A DNA stretch of 64,000 nucleotides. It comes from Sphingomonas sp. AOB5. GTDB lineage: Bacteria; Pseudomonadota; Alphaproteobacteria; Sphingomonadales; Sphingomonadaceae. Location: assembly GCF_029433115.1 (NCBI RefSeq), contig NZ_JARNTV010000013.1, positions 1 through 64,000 on the forward strand, written 5' to 3'. A program made the translations under genes and the position numbers. Of the stretch, positions 1-9,740 are shown piece by piece. Position 1 is the first letter of the stretch, and the number at the start of each line of letters is the position of its first letter. The notes under the pieces are model-generated. The model saw only the letters and a list, made by a program, of their open reading frames with translations, was not told the DNA's origin and made no database searches.

Positions 1-144
1 CTCGCCCAGCCGCCCGCCCAGCGCTTCGGACGCCAGCCGCAGATCGGTGCCATAGGCCGCGACGGTGTTCGCCGCCGCGCCCGCCTCAGCCGTCATCATC
101 TCCAGAAAGCGCTCGATCAGCGCTTTGTCTTCAATCGAACTCAA
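1..144 (-). CDS. xerD: Tyrosine recombinase, XerD-like (N-terminal part, cut by window edge)
   Basis: Only the first 48 codons are present. The residues read as the start of the N-terminal core-binding SAM-like domain of XerC/XerD recombinases, including IERFLEMMTAEAGAAANT, where XerD has the helix that grips the dif site. The start is a TTG at 142-144 that shares bases with the TGA of the upstream gene (TTGA overlap), so translation is probably coupled. XerD resolves chromosome dimers at dif with XerC and FtsK. The catalytic domain lies outside the window, so a XerC-like assignment cannot be excluded; position next to aroK favours XerD by analogy with other sphingomonads. Confidence 0.6.
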   Translation of the reverse strand, partial: MSSIEDKALIERFLEMMTAEAGAAANTVAAYGTDLRLASEALGGRLGE

Positions 145-1919
145 GCCCGCGTGATCGCCTCGATGGCGATCATCCGCGCATAATCGGGCATCCCCGCCGC
201 GCGGAACGCCGCGACGACATGGAACAGGGCTTCGGGCGTCACCGCCGCCCAGCTGCGCGACTGCATGCCGACCGCCGCCAGCAATGCCACCGTGCCCGGA
301 TCGCCAGCCTGCGCCGCACGATCGATCGCGCGCGTCCAGCTGTTCACGCCGCCCACCTGAACCTCCAGCGCCTGCGCATAACGACGCACATCGCTTTCGG
401 ACATCTTGCCGAGGCCGGCCAGCGCCGCCAGCGCAAGCTGCGAGTGCCGCCGGCTTGCCGATCCGCGATAGGAATCGAAATCGGCCGAACGCATCACCGC
501 CGCCGCCGGATCGGCCAGTTCGAGCAGCATCCAGCCATAGCCGCCCTTCGCCACCACGCCGCGCCAGTTGAGCGACGGCTCGACGAGCCCCGCGCTCAGC
601 ATCGATGCGACCAGCTGGTCGGCATCTTCCGCCAGTTCGGCGTTGGCCGGAATCTTGGTTGCAGCGCGCGCGGTCAGGATCAGCCGCGCATAGCGTTCGC
701 GCTGCGATTCAGGGCCGTTCCACAGCGTCTTCAGCGCCGCGATGCGTGCCGCCGCGTCAGCACCGGTATAGGCCGTGCGCAGATCGCGTGCCGCCGCGAC
801 CGAAGCGCTCGACGCTTCTTCCTCGGCTTCGATCTCGGAATAGAGCGAGACCAGCCCGGCATTGGAGAAGACGCCCTGCGCCGCCGCCAGCTCGGCCGAG
901 CGCAGCCGCGCCTGAGCCGACAGGGTCGGCGCCAATGCCTGCCAGTAACGGACCTGCGGACCGACCGTGGCATAGAGCCGGTCTGGCACCGCCTCGCCGG
1001 TCGCCGTCGCCAGTCCCCAGCGCCACGAATTGAGCTGCGTCACCGCATCCCATTCGATCGTCACCGCGCTGCGGCCGCCCGCACCGGCCACCTTCTCGCC
1101 CAGCAGATTGTCGATGCTGCCCTGATCGGTGCCGCCACGCGCCCGCGACAAAAGCTGCTGCGCCTTGCTCGGCTGACCGCCCAGCCCTGCGCACCATGCC
1201 TGCGCCATCTTCCATCCGCGCTCGGGCAGCATCTCCGCCGCCGTATCGGCAATCGGGCACACCATGCCCGGATCGGCCGAGGCCAGCGAGGATTGCAGTG
1301 CGATGCGGTACAGCATCGGCGTGTAATTCTCGGTGTCGACTTCCTGGATCACCGCACGCGCAGCGTTCGATTCGCCCATGCGCAGCAACAGCCAAGCACG
1401 CTCGGCAGCATAGTCCGCGCCGTTCACACCCTGCGGCGTATCGATCGGCGATTGCAGCGCACGGCGCAGCGCGATCGAGATCCAGCGCGACGCGACCGGC
1501 GCGTCCAGCCGGTGCATCAGGATCATCAGCGCCTTGCCGTCGGTCCGGCCGAACGCGTTCGCGGGAAACGGCTGGTTGCCCGACGCGACCACGCCCACCC
1601 GGTCGAGCGTGCGCTTGGCATAATCGGGCATTTCGTAACGCGAGAGATCGACCGGCGCGGCCGGCCCCTCGGCGGCGGTGCTGTTACCCGCGGGCGCATC
1701 GCCGGGAACCGATTCGGTCGTGGTCGTCGTCGCAGCCGGACGCGGCGCGCTGTCCGCCGGACGGGTCGGCGGCGGCGCGGGTGCAGGCGCAGGATTGTCG
1801 AATCCCGGCGGCAGCAGCGATTCGGGCGTGTCCTGCGCAACCGCCGGCATCAGCGCGGTGATCGCCGCGCAGCCCAGCAGCCCGGAGAGAATCGCGATCC
1901 TAGTTGGCGAGGTTTTCAA
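141..1919 (-). CDS. Secreted helical-repeat protein of unknown function, 592 aa
   Basis: The N-terminus (MKTSPTRIAILSGLLGCAA, cleavage likely after AVAQ) is a Sec signal peptide. A Pro/Ala/Thr-rich linker follows to about residue 95, then some 450 residues of Ala/Leu-rich helices resembling degenerate TPR-like repeats. An ATG at 1973 exists, but it would bury the signal peptide and overlap a small gene fully. The TTG at 1917-1919 has a GAAGG ribosome site 8-9 bases upstream and places the signal peptide at the extreme N-terminus, so I chose it. It overlaps the preceding 45-codon gene by 20 bases and the following xerD start by 4 bases, so the three look like one minus-strand operon. No family recognised; periplasmic location is inferred. 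Confidence 0.75.
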   Translation of the reverse strand: MKTSPTRIAILSGLLGCAAITALMPAVAQDTPESLLPPGFDNPAPAPAPPPTRPADSAPRPAATTTTTESVPGDAPAGNSTAAEGPAAPVDLSRYEMPDYAKRTLDRVGVVASGNQPFPANAFGRTDGKALMILMHRLDAPVASRWISIALRRALQSPIDTPQGVNGADYAAERAWLLLRMGESNAARAVIQEVDTENYTPMLYRIALQSSLASADPGMVCPIADTAAEMLPERGWKMAQAWCAGLGGQPSKAQQLLSRARGGTDQGSIDNLLGEKVAGAGGRSAVTIEWDAVTQLNSWRWGLATATGEAVPDRLYATVGPQVRYWQALAPTLSAQARLRSAELAAAQGVFSNAGLVSLYSEIEAEEEASSASVAAARDLRTAYTGADAAARIAALKTLWNGPESQRERYARLILTARAATKIPANAELAEDADQLVASMLSAGLVEPSLNWRGVVAKGGYGWMLLELADPAAAVMRSADFDSYRGSASRRHSQLALAALAGLGKMSESDVRRYAQALEVQVGGVNSWTRAIDRAAQAGDPGTVALLAAVGMQSRSWAAVTPEALFHVVAAFRAAGMPDYARMIAIEAITRA

Positions 1920-2037
1920 GCGGGACCACCTTCTCGACGCGCGTGGGTTCCTTGGTCGAATCGCGGCCCGCAAGCAGGAACAGGCCTGCGATCAGCACGA
2001 CCAGCACCACGATCAGCACGACTATCGAACGGGGCAT
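1900..2037 (-). CDS. Small single-pass membrane peptide, 45 aa
   Basis: The reading frame starts at ATG 2035-2037 (MPRSIVVLIVVLVVLIAGLF) and stops at 1900-1902. Residues 4-21 are almost purely Val/Leu/Ile, a single membrane anchor, followed by a short charged tail (AGRDSTKEPTRVEKVVP). Its last 20 bases overlap the TTG start of the secreted protein downstream, a spacing typical of coupled genes. Too short for usual gene-length cutoffs. Function unknown; it may help localise or assemble its neighbour, which is inference from position only. Confidence 0.6.
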   Translation of the reverse strand: MPRSIVVLIVVLVVLIAGLFLLAGRDSTKEPTRVEKVVPLENLAN

Positions 2038-2129
2038 GGGAAAACTCTTGTGGCCACAATGAAGACTATGCGCGTGGCCTTTTGCCCGAGCGGGACCCTC
2101 GCTGTATAGCCCCCCAGGAGATGTTACAA

Positions 2130-2660
2130 ATGCGTCACAACCAGCCCCATTGGTGCGGCAAGCCGATCGTGCTCGTCGGGCTGATGGGCGCGGGCAAGAC
2201 GACGGTCGGCCGGCGGCTGGCGCAACGGCTCAATCTGCCCTTCGTCGATGCCGATGCGGAGATCGAGTCCGCGGCCGGCATGACCATCTCCGACATCTTC
2301 GATCGCTATGGCGAAGCCTATTTCCGCGACGGTGAGCGCCGCGTGATCGGCCGGCTGGTCGACGGCACGGCCAAGGTGATCGCCACCGGCGGCGGCGCCT
2401 TCATCCAGGAACAGACCCGCGAGCTGATCCTCGAACATGCCATCGCCGTCTGGCTCGATGCCGAGCCTTCGGTGCTGGCCGACCGCGTCCGCCGCCGCGA
2501 CACCCGCCCGCTGCTGCGCGGCCGCGATCCCGAGGAAGCGCTGATCGAGCTGGCGGCGGTCCGCAATCCTTTCTACGCGATGGCTCCGATCCGCGTGCAG
2601 AGCGTCACCGCCCCGCACGATTCCACCGTCAACGCCATTTTGAAGGCCATGGAAGCGTGA
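2130..2660 (+). CDS. aroK: Shikimate kinase
   Basis: Phosphorylates shikimate to shikimate 3-phosphate with ATP in the cytoplasmic shikimate pathway. The 176-residue protein has the P-loop GLMGAGKT at residues 17-24, the shikimate-binding Asp in FVDADAEIE (D42), the GGGAF loop and the RPLLRG lid arginines, all in normal order and length for AroK. Two ATGs lie after AGGAG (2116-2120): the one at 2121 touches the ribosome site, the one at 2130 is 9 bases away and is preferred. The stop overlaps the aroB start (GTGA), so aroK-aroB is an operon. Confidence 0.96.
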   Translation: MRHNQPHWCGKPIVLVGLMGAGKTTVGRRLAQRLNLPFVDADAEIESAAGMTISDIFDRYGEAYFRDGERRVIGRLVDGTAKVIATGGGAFIQEQTRELILEHAIAVWLDAEPSVLADRVRRRDTRPLLRGRDPEEALIELAAVRNPFYAMAPIRVQSVTAPHDSTVNAILKAMEA

Positions 2661-3784
2661 CATTTTCTGAGGTCGCGCCTGCCGCGCGCGTGGTGAAGGT
2701 CGCGCTCGGCGCGCGCAGCTACGATATCCATATCGAGGCGGGCCTGCTTGCCCATGCGGGCGACTATCTCGCCCCCCTCTCGCGCGGACGCAGAATGGTG
2801 ATCGTCACCGATCAGAATGTCCTGCCGCACGCAGCAACGCTTCAGGGATCGCTGACCCGTGCCGGCGTGCTGGGTAAGGTGATCGTCCTGCCGCCGGGCG
2901 AAGGCACCAAGAGCTGGGCGCAGCTCGAATCTCTGACCGACCAGTTGCTCGAACTCGGTGTCGAGCGCGGCGATCACGTCATCGCGCTGGGCGGCGGCGT
3001 GATCGGCGATCTGGTCGGCTTCGCCACCTCGATCCTCAAGCGCGGTTGCGGCTTCGTCCAGATCCCCACCACCCTGTTGGCTCAGGTCGACAGCTCGGTC
3101 GGCGGCAAGACCGCGATCAATTCCAGCGCGGGCAAGAACCTCGTCGGCGCCTTCCATCAGCCCGCGATGGTGCTGATCGATCCGTCGGTGCTCGACACGC
3201 TGCCGATCCGCGAACAGCGCGCCGGCTATGCCGAGGTCGTGAAATACGGCCTGATCGACGATTTCGCATTCTTCGAATGGTGCGAAGCCAACGGCCCCGC
3301 CTTGCTCGCAGGTGACGCGCAAGCCCGCGCCCACGCCATCGCCCATTCGGTCGCCGCCAAGGCGCGCATCGTCGCGGAGGACGAGCGCGAAACCACCGGC
3401 AAGCGCGCACTGCTCAATCTGGGCCACACCTTCGGCCACGCACTCGAAGCCGAGACCGGCTTCTCCGACAAGCTGCTCCATGGTGAGGGCGTCGCGGCTG
3501 GCATGGCGCTGGCCTTCGCCTATTCGGCGCGGCTCGGGCTGTGCCCCGGACAGGATGCCGAACGCGTCGCCGCGCATCTTCGCGCGGTGAGCCTGCCCGA
3601 TGGCCTCGCCGCCGCCGACATCACTGCCAGCGGCGCCACGCTGGTCGAGCATATGCTCCACGACAAGAAGATGGACGCTGGCACCCTGCCCTTCCTCCTC
3701 GCGCGCGGCATCGGTCAGACCTTCCTCGACAAGTCGGTCGACCTCACGGACGTAGCGGCGTTCCTCGACGCCCAGGCCGACTGA
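2657..3784 (+). CDS. aroB: 3-dehydroquinate synthase
   Basis: Converts DAHP to 3-dehydroquinate, the second step of the shikimate pathway, using NAD+ and a divalent metal. The 375-residue protein has the NAD-binding GGGVIGDLVGF region, the metal and substrate segments (DSSVGGKTAIN, EVVKYGLI) and the metal His in LNLGHTFGHALE and HGEGVA, all intact. It starts with GTG at 2657, overlapping the aroK stop by four bases. It pairs with aroK here and with aroA some 9 kb downstream, so three shikimate enzymes are in this window. Confidence 0.97.
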   Translation: MTFSEVAPAARVVKVALGARSYDIHIEAGLLAHAGDYLAPLSRGRRMVIVTDQNVLPHAATLQGSLTRAGVLGKVIVLPPGEGTKSWAQLESLTDQLLELGVERGDHVIALGGGVIGDLVGFATSILKRGCGFVQIPTTLLAQVDSSVGGKTAINSSAGKNLVGAFHQPAMVLIDPSVLDTLPIREQRAGYAEVVKYGLIDDFAFFEWCEANGPALLAGDAQARAHAIAHSVAAKARIVAEDERETTGKRALLNLGHTFGHALEAETGFSDKLLHGEGVAAGMALAFAYSARLGLCPGQDAERVAAHLRAVSLPDGLAAADITASGATLVEHMLHDKKMDAGTLPFLLARGIGQTFLDKSVDLTDVAAFLDAQAD

Positions 3785-3847
3785 AGCCTTTCGCCCGTAG
3801 TTCAATCCGCGCGATCTCCCCTGCACTGAATAGCGTTTCCCATCCGC

Positions 3848-5914
3848 ATGAACCCTTCGGGTCCGTGCGCGTTGTCGCATCCAAACAGGGAAACGGCATT
3901 GATCACGTCCAGGGGGATTGCCTCGGAACAATTCGCGTCGATGGGCGAACTCGGCCGTCTGACGGCCGCGCTCGACGACACATCGCCTTTGGGGCCGGTT
4001 TCGGGCTGGTCGCCGGCGCTCGTCAGCGCGGTGCGCCTGATGCTCCCGTCGCGCGCGGAAATCGTGATGTTCTGGGGTCCCGAATTCTGCGCTCTCTACA
4101 ATCAGCAATATGCGCCCACGATCGGGGACAAGCACCCCGCCGCGCTCGGCCAGCCAGCAAGCATCTGGTGGGGTGAATTGTGGGACGATCTCGGCCCCCT
4201 GCTCCAGGGTGTCCGTGAAAGCGGTGAGACCTATTGGGCCAAGGATCGCCCCTTCTACATCGAGCGCGCCGGTGACCGCGGCGAAACCGTCTATTTCGAC
4301 ATCAGCTATTCGCCGGTCTTCGAAGAGGACGGCGCGGTCGGCGGTGTGCTGTGCATCGTCAGCGAAACCACGGCGCGCGTCATCGCCGAACGCGAAGCGC
4401 TGGCCGACCGCAACCGCCTGTGGAACCTGGCCCGAGATCCCTTCATGATCGCCGACCAGAAGGGCACCTGGCTTCACGCCAGCCCGGCCTGGACCAATAT
4501 TCTCGGCTGGGAGATCGACGAGCTCACCGGGCGTACCTCCGAATGGATCGAGCACCCCGACGATCGTGAGCGGACACGCGAGGAAGTGGCGCAGATCGCC
4601 GGCGGCGAAACCACGCTCCGGTTCGAGAACCGCTTCCGCGCGAAAGACGGCAGCTATCGCTGGTTCAGCTGGACCGCGGTGCCCGAATCCGACCTGATGT
4701 ACTGCGTCGCGCGAGACATCACCGCCGAGCGTGAAGCCGCCGAAGCGCTGCGCACCGCCGAGGAAGCGCTGCGCCAGTCGCAGAAGATGGAGACGGTCGG
4801 CCAGCTTACCGGCGGGGTCGCGCATGATTTCAACAATCTGCTTCAGGTCGTCACCGGCAATCTCGATATCCTGCTGCGAAACCTGCCCGAGGATGAGCCA
4901 CGCCTCGCCCGCGCCGCCCGCGCCGCGCTGACAGGCGCCGAGCGCGCCGCGGTCCTGACCCAGCGCCTGCTCGCCTTCGCCCGGCGTCAGCCACTGGCGC
5001 CGTCGCGGATCGATCCCAACCGCCTGATCTCGGGCATGTCCGATCTGCTCGCACGCACCCTGGGCGAGACGGTCGAGATCGAGACTGTCCAGTCCGCGCG
5101 CGTCTGGCCGATCGAGGTCGATGCCAATCAGCTCGAGAATGCGATCATCAATCTGGCGGTCAATGCCCGCGATGCGATGCCCAAGGGCGGCAAGCTCACG
5201 ATCGAGACGGCCAATACCCATCTCGACAAGCATTACACCGAGCGCGACGTCGAAGTCGTGCCGGGCCAATATGTCGTGATCAGCGTATCCGACACCGGCG
5301 GCGGCATGGACGAAGCCACGCTCGCGCATGCTTTCGAGCCGTTCTTCACCACCAAGGAGGTCGGTCGCGGTACCGGCCTTGGTCTGTCGATGGTCTATGG
5401 CTTCATCAAGCAATCGGGCGGCCATGTGCAGCTCTATTCAGAACCCGGCCACGGCACGACGGTGAAGATCTACCTTCCCCGCCACCACGGACCGGCCGGC
5501 GAAGAACCCGCCCCTGAACCCGAAGTCGAGGCCCCACGCGGTCTCCATGGCGAGACGATCCTGGTGTGCGAGGATGACGAGAGCGTCCGTGCCTTCTCCG
5601 CCGAAGTGCTGCGCGAACTGGGCTACACCGTCGTCGAAGCCGCCAACGGCCCCGATGCCCTCGCCGCACTCGATTCCACGGACAAGGTCGACCTGCTCTT
5701 CACCGACGTCGTTCTCCCGCAGGGCATGACCGGCGCCCAGCTCGCGGCAGAGGCGCAGGAACGGCGGCCCGGCCTGCGCGTCCTCTACACAACCGGCTAT
5801 GCCCGCAACGCGATCGTCCATCACGGCCGGCTGGACCCGGGCGTCGAGCTGTTGCCCAAGCCCTTCACCTATGCCGATCTCGCGGCACGCGTGCGCGAGT
5901 TGCTCGATCGCTAG
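3848..5914 (+). CDS. PAS-domain hybrid histidine kinase with C-terminal receiver
   Basis: A 688-residue sensor without obvious membrane segments, so probably cytosolic. Order: a PAS/GAF-like sensor (about 40-180), a second PAS with PAC tail (about 185-300, ending [11 protein letters not shown]), a HisKA-type dimerisation helix with phospho-acceptor H326 in [12 protein letters not shown], an ATPase domain with N box, G1 (DTGGGMDEA) and G2 ([10 protein letters not shown]) boxes, and a receiver domain with acidic pair CEDDES and phospho-Asp D620 in FTDVVLP. The ATG at 3848 has no clear ribosome site. A TTG at 3899 preceded by CAGGGAAA is a realistic alternative start. Signal and output partner are unknown; no response regulator with an output domain is adjacent. 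Confidence 0.88.
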   Translation: MNPSGPCALSHPNRETALITSRGIASEQFASMGELGRLTAALDDTSPLGPVSGWSPALVSAVRLMLPSRAEIVMFWGPEFCALYNQQYAPTIGDKHPAALGQPASIWWGELWDDLGPLLQGVRESGETYWAKDRPFYIERAGDRGETVYFDISYSPVFEEDGAVGGVLCIVSETTARVIAEREALADRNRLWNLARDPFMIADQKGTWLHASPAWTNILGWEIDELTGRTSEWIEHPDDRERTREEVAQIAGGETTLRFENRFRAKDGSYRWFSWTAVPESDLMYCVARDITAEREAAEALRTAEEALRQSQKMETVGQLTGGVAHDFNNLLQVVTGNLDILLRNLPEDEPRLARAARAALTGAERAAVLTQRLLAFARRQPLAPSRIDPNRLISGMSDLLARTLGETVEIETVQSARVWPIEVDANQLENAIINLAVNARDAMPKGGKLTIETANTHLDKHYTERDVEVVPGQYVVISVSDTGGGMDEATLAHAFEPFFTTKEVGRGTGLGLSMVYGFIKQSGGHVQLYSEPGHGTTVKIYLPRHHGPAGEEPAPEPEVEAPRGLHGETILVCEDDESVRAFSAEVLRELGYTVVEAANGPDALAALDSTDKVDLLFTDVVLPQGMTGAQLAAEAQERRPGLRVLYTTGYARNAIVHHGRLDPGVELLPKPFTYADLAARVRELLDR

Positions 5915-5954
5915 GTCAGTTGCGGTTCATCGCCGCTCGGCATAGCAGGGCGCC

Positions 5955-7820
5955 ATGCGTCATTTCCTTGCTTCGCTCGCCGCGCTCCTCTTCGCGCTCC
6001 CCGCCGCCGCTCAGGTCGCCCCGATCCTCACCACGCCCGAGGCGAAGGACGTCTGGACCCGCGCCCGGCCGGAAATCGCCCGCGTCACCCATGTCGATCT
6101 GAACCTGCGCGCCGATTTCGCTGCAAAGACCATGTCGGGCCGCGCGACGCTCACCATCCTTGCGGCCAAGGGTGCGAAGGAGATCGTGCTCGATACCGAC
6201 GATCTCGACATCGCCTCGATTACCGACGATCGCGGCCGCCCGCTCCAGTACAGCGTCGGCGCAGACGATCCCGAACTCGGCGCACCGCTCACAATCCAGC
6301 TGAACGGCCGCAAGCGCATCACCATCCGCTACAGCAGCAAGCCCGGCGCCGGCGCGCTCCAGTGGCTCAGCCCGGAGCAGACCGCGGGCAAGACCCAGCC
6401 CTATCTCTTCAGCCAGGGTCAGGCGATCTACAACCGCAGCTGGATCCCGACGCAGGACAGCCCCGGTATCCGCCAGACCTGGTCGGCGACGATTACCGTC
6501 CCCGGCAATCTCGTCGCGGTGATGAGCGCCGCGCGCGTCAACGGCGGCAAGGCCAAGGCCGCGCCGAACGGCGAGCACAGCTTCTCGTTCAAGATGGACA
6601 AGCCCGTCCCGCCCTATCTGATCGCGCTCGCAGTCGGCGACCTCAAATACAAGGCGCTCGGCCCCCGCAGCGGCGTGTGGACCGAAGCCCCGATGCTCGA
6701 GGCCGCTGCGACCGAATTCGCCGATATCGAGAAGATGATCGACGCGGCCGAAGCGCTCTACGGCCCCTATCGCTGGGGCCGCTACGACATGCTCGTCCTG
6801 CCCCCGGCCTTCCCGTACGGCGGCATGGAAAACCCGATGCTGACCTTCCTGACGCCAACCCTGCTGACCGGCGACCGTTCGAACACCGATGTGGTGGCGC
6901 ACGAGCTGGCGCATAGCTGGTCGGGCAATCTGGTCACCAACGCCACCTGGTCGGATTCGTGGCTCAACGAAGGCTTCACCACCTATTTCGAGAACCGCAT
7001 CATGGAGGCGCTCTACGGCCCCGAGCGCGCCGCGATGTACACCGATCTCGACTGGGACGGCCTGCAGCGCGACATCGGCCTCGCCGGTGGCCCCGAAGCG
7101 CCTGCCACGCGCCTGCACGGCAATCCCGGCGAAACCTATGGCCAGCTCGATTACTTCAAGGGCTCGACGTTCCTGCGCACGATCGAGCGCACCGTCGGCC
7201 GCGCGAAGTTCGACGCGTATCTGCGCTCCTATTTCGACCGCCACGCCTTCCAGCCGCAGACGACCGCGGGCTTCCTCGCCGATATCCGCGCCAATCTGAT
7301 CAAGGGCGACAAGGCGCTGGAAGATGCGCTTCAGCTCGATCGCTGGGCCTATGGGCCGGGCCTGCCCGCCAATGCCGTCCGCGTCACCAGCACCACGCTG
7401 GCCGCAGTCGATGCGAAGCTCGTCGCGTTCAACGCCGGCGGCCCGGCCAGCGCGATCCAGCCGACCGGCTGGAGCACGCAGGAATGGCAGCGTTTCCTGA
7501 ACGGCCTGCCCCGCCAGCTTCCCGCCGCGCGCCTGAAGGAGTTGGACGAGACGCTCGGCCTGTCGGTGTCGGGCAACGCCTATATCCGCTCGGCCTGGCT
7601 CGATCTGGCGATCTCCAATCGCTACGAACCCGCGCTGCCCTCGCTGCGCCAGTTCGTCCACAGCGTCGGCCGTGGCCTGCTGATCCGCCCGCTCTACACC
7701 CGGCTGATGCAGCAGGGCGACTGGGGCACGGCGATCGCGCGCGAACTCTTCGCCTCGGCACGCGCCGGCTATCATCCCGGCACGGCCGCCGGGATCGAGC
7801 GAATCGTCAATCCGAACTGA
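5955..7820 (+). CDS. Secreted M1-family zinc aminopeptidase
   Basis: A 621-residue peptidase with signal peptide MRHFLASLAALLFALPAAAQ. The exopeptidase motif YGGMENP and the gluzincin zinc site HELAH (H316, H320, catalytic E317) with the third ligand E339 in WLNEGF are all present, followed by the catalytic-region Tyr in GETYGQLDYFKG. The C-terminal 170 residues are helical like the leukotriene A4 hydrolase branch of M1. It should remove N-terminal residues from peptides in the periplasm or outside the cell. It stands alone 40 bases after the kinase and has no ribosome site stronger than GGGCGCC. Confidence 0.92.
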   Translation: MRHFLASLAALLFALPAAAQVAPILTTPEAKDVWTRARPEIARVTHVDLNLRADFAAKTMSGRATLTILAAKGAKEIVLDTDDLDIASITDDRGRPLQYSVGADDPELGAPLTIQLNGRKRITIRYSSKPGAGALQWLSPEQTAGKTQPYLFSQGQAIYNRSWIPTQDSPGIRQTWSATITVPGNLVAVMSAARVNGGKAKAAPNGEHSFSFKMDKPVPPYLIALAVGDLKYKALGPRSGVWTEAPMLEAAATEFADIEKMIDAAEALYGPYRWGRYDMLVLPPAFPYGGMENPMLTFLTPTLLTGDRSNTDVVAHELAHSWSGNLVTNATWSDSWLNEGFTTYFENRIMEALYGPERAAMYTDLDWDGLQRDIGLAGGPEAPATRLHGNPGETYGQLDYFKGSTFLRTIERTVGRAKFDAYLRSYFDRHAFQPQTTAGFLADIRANLIKGDKALEDALQLDRWAYGPGLPANAVRVTSTTLAAVDAKLVAFNAGGPASAIQPTGWSTQEWQRFLNGLPRQLPAARLKELDETLGLSVSGNAYIRSAWLDLAISNRYEPALPSLRQFVHSVGRGLLIRPLYTRLMQQGDWGTAIARELFASARAGYHPGTAAGIERIVNPN

Positions 7821-7971
7821 TCCGCAGGAAACCGCGCGGGATCACGGTTCCACCGGGATCCCGTCGGGTACGGCCCCCGATCCGCAAGACGAATGCGTTT
7901 GTCGTCGATTGTGAAAAGCTGAACGCAGAACAGAAGATCGCCGCCGGTCGGAAACCCGGGCCGCGATCAAT

Positions 7972-8520
7972 TCACGGCTTCTTCGGGAAAGTACCGCTCC
8001 AGCAGATGCCGATCGGCATCGCCAGATAGGGGTGGCGGTTCTCGTGCGGCAGGCCGTCGCCTGTGCTTCCCACCATCTGGAGAAAGATCGCATTGCCCGA
8101 ATAATCCGGCTTCTTCCACGCCCCCACTACGTTTCCGGTGGGGAGAACGCATCCGCTAATCCAGTCGCCCGTGGCGGGCGTGGTGTGCATGTTCGCGAAT
8201 GTCTGCGCGACCTTTGCCTTCGCCATGTGGTTGTGCGGCGGCATCTGATCAATCGACAATGCCACCGTCGCCTGGCCAAACGCCTGTCCGGCGTCATATT
8301 CGTCGCCGTCCGTCGATGTGCCCCAGCTTGCCAGCGTCGCGCCCTGAAGATTGGGTACCGCGAAACTCTGGCCGGACGTGCCACCATAAAGGTTGCCGAT
8401 CACCGCACCCAGCGCGTTGTACGTGCCGTTGAACGGATAGGTCTTGCCGTCGCAGGGCAGCCAGCCCTTCGGCACGAATCCGAAGGTGAAGGCGCGGATT
8501 TCCCCGACATAATAGTTCAT
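7972..8520 (-). CDS. Phage tail-collar domain protein, MdpB-like (array member 1)
   Basis: A 182-residue single-domain protein with the tail-collar signature: MNYYVGEIRAF at the N-terminus, PKGWLPCDG, NLYGGTSGQSFAVPNLQG, a central QMPPHNH segment and the terminal HENRHPYLAM block. Families with this domain include phage fibre collars and the so-called microcystin-dependent proteins; their cellular role is not established. A strong ribosome site (GGGGAGGG) precedes the ATG at 8518-8520. It is the last gene of a minus-strand array of five ORFs. Its VPNLQG variant groups it with the member at 9741; the others have PDLRGR-like sequences. Confidence 0.85.
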   Translation of the reverse strand: MNYYVGEIRAFTFGFVPKGWLPCDGKTYPFNGTYNALGAVIGNLYGGTSGQSFAVPNLQGATLASWGTSTDGDEYDAGQAFGQATVALSIDQMPPHNHMAKAKVAQTFANMHTTPATGDWISGCVLPTGNVVGAWKKPDYSGNAIFLQMVGSTGDGLPHENRHPYLAMPIGICWSGTFPKKP

Positions 8521-8525
8521 TTCCG

Positions 8526-9065
8526 TTACCCTCCCCTCGCCGGATAGAGGCCCGTGTTCGAGATGATGTAGCTGATCGCCACGCTGGGCATGCAATTCTC
8601 ATGGGCCTGGCCGCCGCCGGCCATTCCGATCGTTCCCCAATCCAGCAACGCGTCCTTCGGTTCGGTTGCCGTCGATGGAAGATAAAGGCCATTGGCGGAC
8701 GCGGCGGGAAGGCTCATTGGCGTTTTGTCCGTCGCCGGTAACGTGGTCGCGAATGCCGGATGCGAGTGGCTCGGCATCTGCGAGGGCCGCAGGAATACGT
8801 CGCTCAAGCCCCCATTCTCGCCCAATGCTCGCGGCGACAATGGGCCGTCCGCCGGCAGGTCCGCGCTGGCGCCCACGATCGTGCGTCCGCGCAGATCGGG
8901 CAGCGCGAAATTGTTCATCCCGTCGCCACCATAGGTGACGCCGATCAGGTTGAACAAAACCTCATAGTCGTTGATCTGCAGGAGCGATCCGTCGCACAGC
9001 AACCAGCCCTCCGGGGCGTAATTGCCGCCGAACGGCCGGATCTCCCCGACATAAGTTGCGCTCAT
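8526..9065 (-). CDS. Phage tail-collar domain protein, MdpB-like (array member 2)
   Basis: A 179-residue paralogue with MSATYVGEIRPFGG, PEGWLLCDGS, LIGVTYGGDGMNNFALPDLRGRT, the QMPSHSH segment and the closing HENCMPSVAISYII block. It ends five bases before the start of the next array member, so the genes are co-transcribed. No signal peptide or membrane segment is visible. The central region between the collar core and the HEN block is the most divergent part compared with its siblings, as expected if that part determines ligand binding (inference). Confidence 0.85.
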   Translation of the reverse strand: MSATYVGEIRPFGGNYAPEGWLLCDGSLLQINDYEVLFNLIGVTYGGDGMNNFALPDLRGRTIVGASADLPADGPLSPRALGENGGLSDVFLRPSQMPSHSHPAFATTLPATDKTPMSLPAASANGLYLPSTATEPKDALLDWGTIGMAGGGQAHENCMPSVAISYIISNTGLYPARGG

Positions 9066-9087
9066 CGATCCTCTCCCCCGCTTTGCA

Positions 9088-9636
9088 TCAGTCCCTCGTG
9101 GGGAAAACGCCGGTCACGGCGATGCAATAGATCATCACCAGATAGGGCTGCATATTCTCGTGCGGCGCATTGCCCCCCGCCACGCCGACGGTGTCGCCCG
9201 CCAGCGTGACGTTGTTGGCGCCCTGGTCCATCTGCGCATACAGGTTGCCCACGGCGTCCGCCGGGGTCGCCAGCCGGCCGGCCGAAGGATTGGGCGACCC
9301 AGCCGGGTTTGCGGTCGCAAGCCAGGCATGGGCATGCCCTCCCATCTGGCCCTTGGTGAGAGTCACGCTTTCGAGGCCGCCCTTGTCGCCCGGATTGATC
9401 GTACCACCGCCCTGCGTCGGCTGGGCCGGGGTCATCGTCGATCCGATCAGCGAGCGCGCGCGCAGGTCCGGCAGCGCGAAAGTGGTCCGTCCGTCGCCGC
9501 CATAGGTGGTGCCGATCAGCGAGAAGAGCGCCTTGTAGTCGCTGATCTTGAGCACACGCCCGTTGGCGGCCATCCAGCCCTTCGGCACGATGCCAGCCGA
9601 AAATGCGCGAATCTCGCCGAGATATGTCTCTGACAT
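9088..9636 (-). CDS. Phage tail-collar domain protein, MdpB-like (array member 3)
   Basis: A 182-residue paralogue with MSETYLGEIRAFSAG, PKGWMAANGR (the usual Cys-Asp-Gly is replaced by Ala-Asn-Gly), LIGTTYGGDGRTTFALPDLRAR, QMGGHAH and the terminal HENMQPYLVMIYCI block. It is separated by 22 bases from the member downstream and by 104 bases from the one upstream. That upstream gap holds an imperfect CCTGAAG/CTTCAGG inverted repeat near 9713-9753, which may end or pause transcription of the previous gene. Confidence 0.85.
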   Translation of the reverse strand: MSETYLGEIRAFSAGIVPKGWMAANGRVLKISDYKALFSLIGTTYGGDGRTTFALPDLRARSLIGSTMTPAQPTQGGGTINPGDKGGLESVTLTKGQMGGHAHAWLATANPAGSPNPSAGRLATPADAVGNLYAQMDQGANNVTLAGDTVGVAGGNAPHENMQPYLVMIYCIAVTGVFPTRD

Positions 9637-9740
9637 CGTGTACGGCCCCCCGGTCCGCGAAACGATCGATATAGTTCATCGAACATGAAGCTGTTCTTCC
9701 GGAATTTGAAGACCCTGAAGCGCGTTCCGGTCAAAAATCT

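Noticed and set aside
219-2660. 813-residue plus-strand ORF spanning the 592-aa gene and aroK
   Set aside because: Only its last 176 codons (aroK) have family motifs; the rest is Arg/His-rich shadow of the opposite-strand gene caused by high GC.
2573-5425. 950-residue minus-strand ORF
   Set aside because: Antisense to aroB and the histidine kinase, Asp/Arg/Gly-rich with no motif or ribosome site.
5916-7775. 619-residue minus-strand ORF
   Set aside because: Mirror of the M1 peptidase; no signal or domain.
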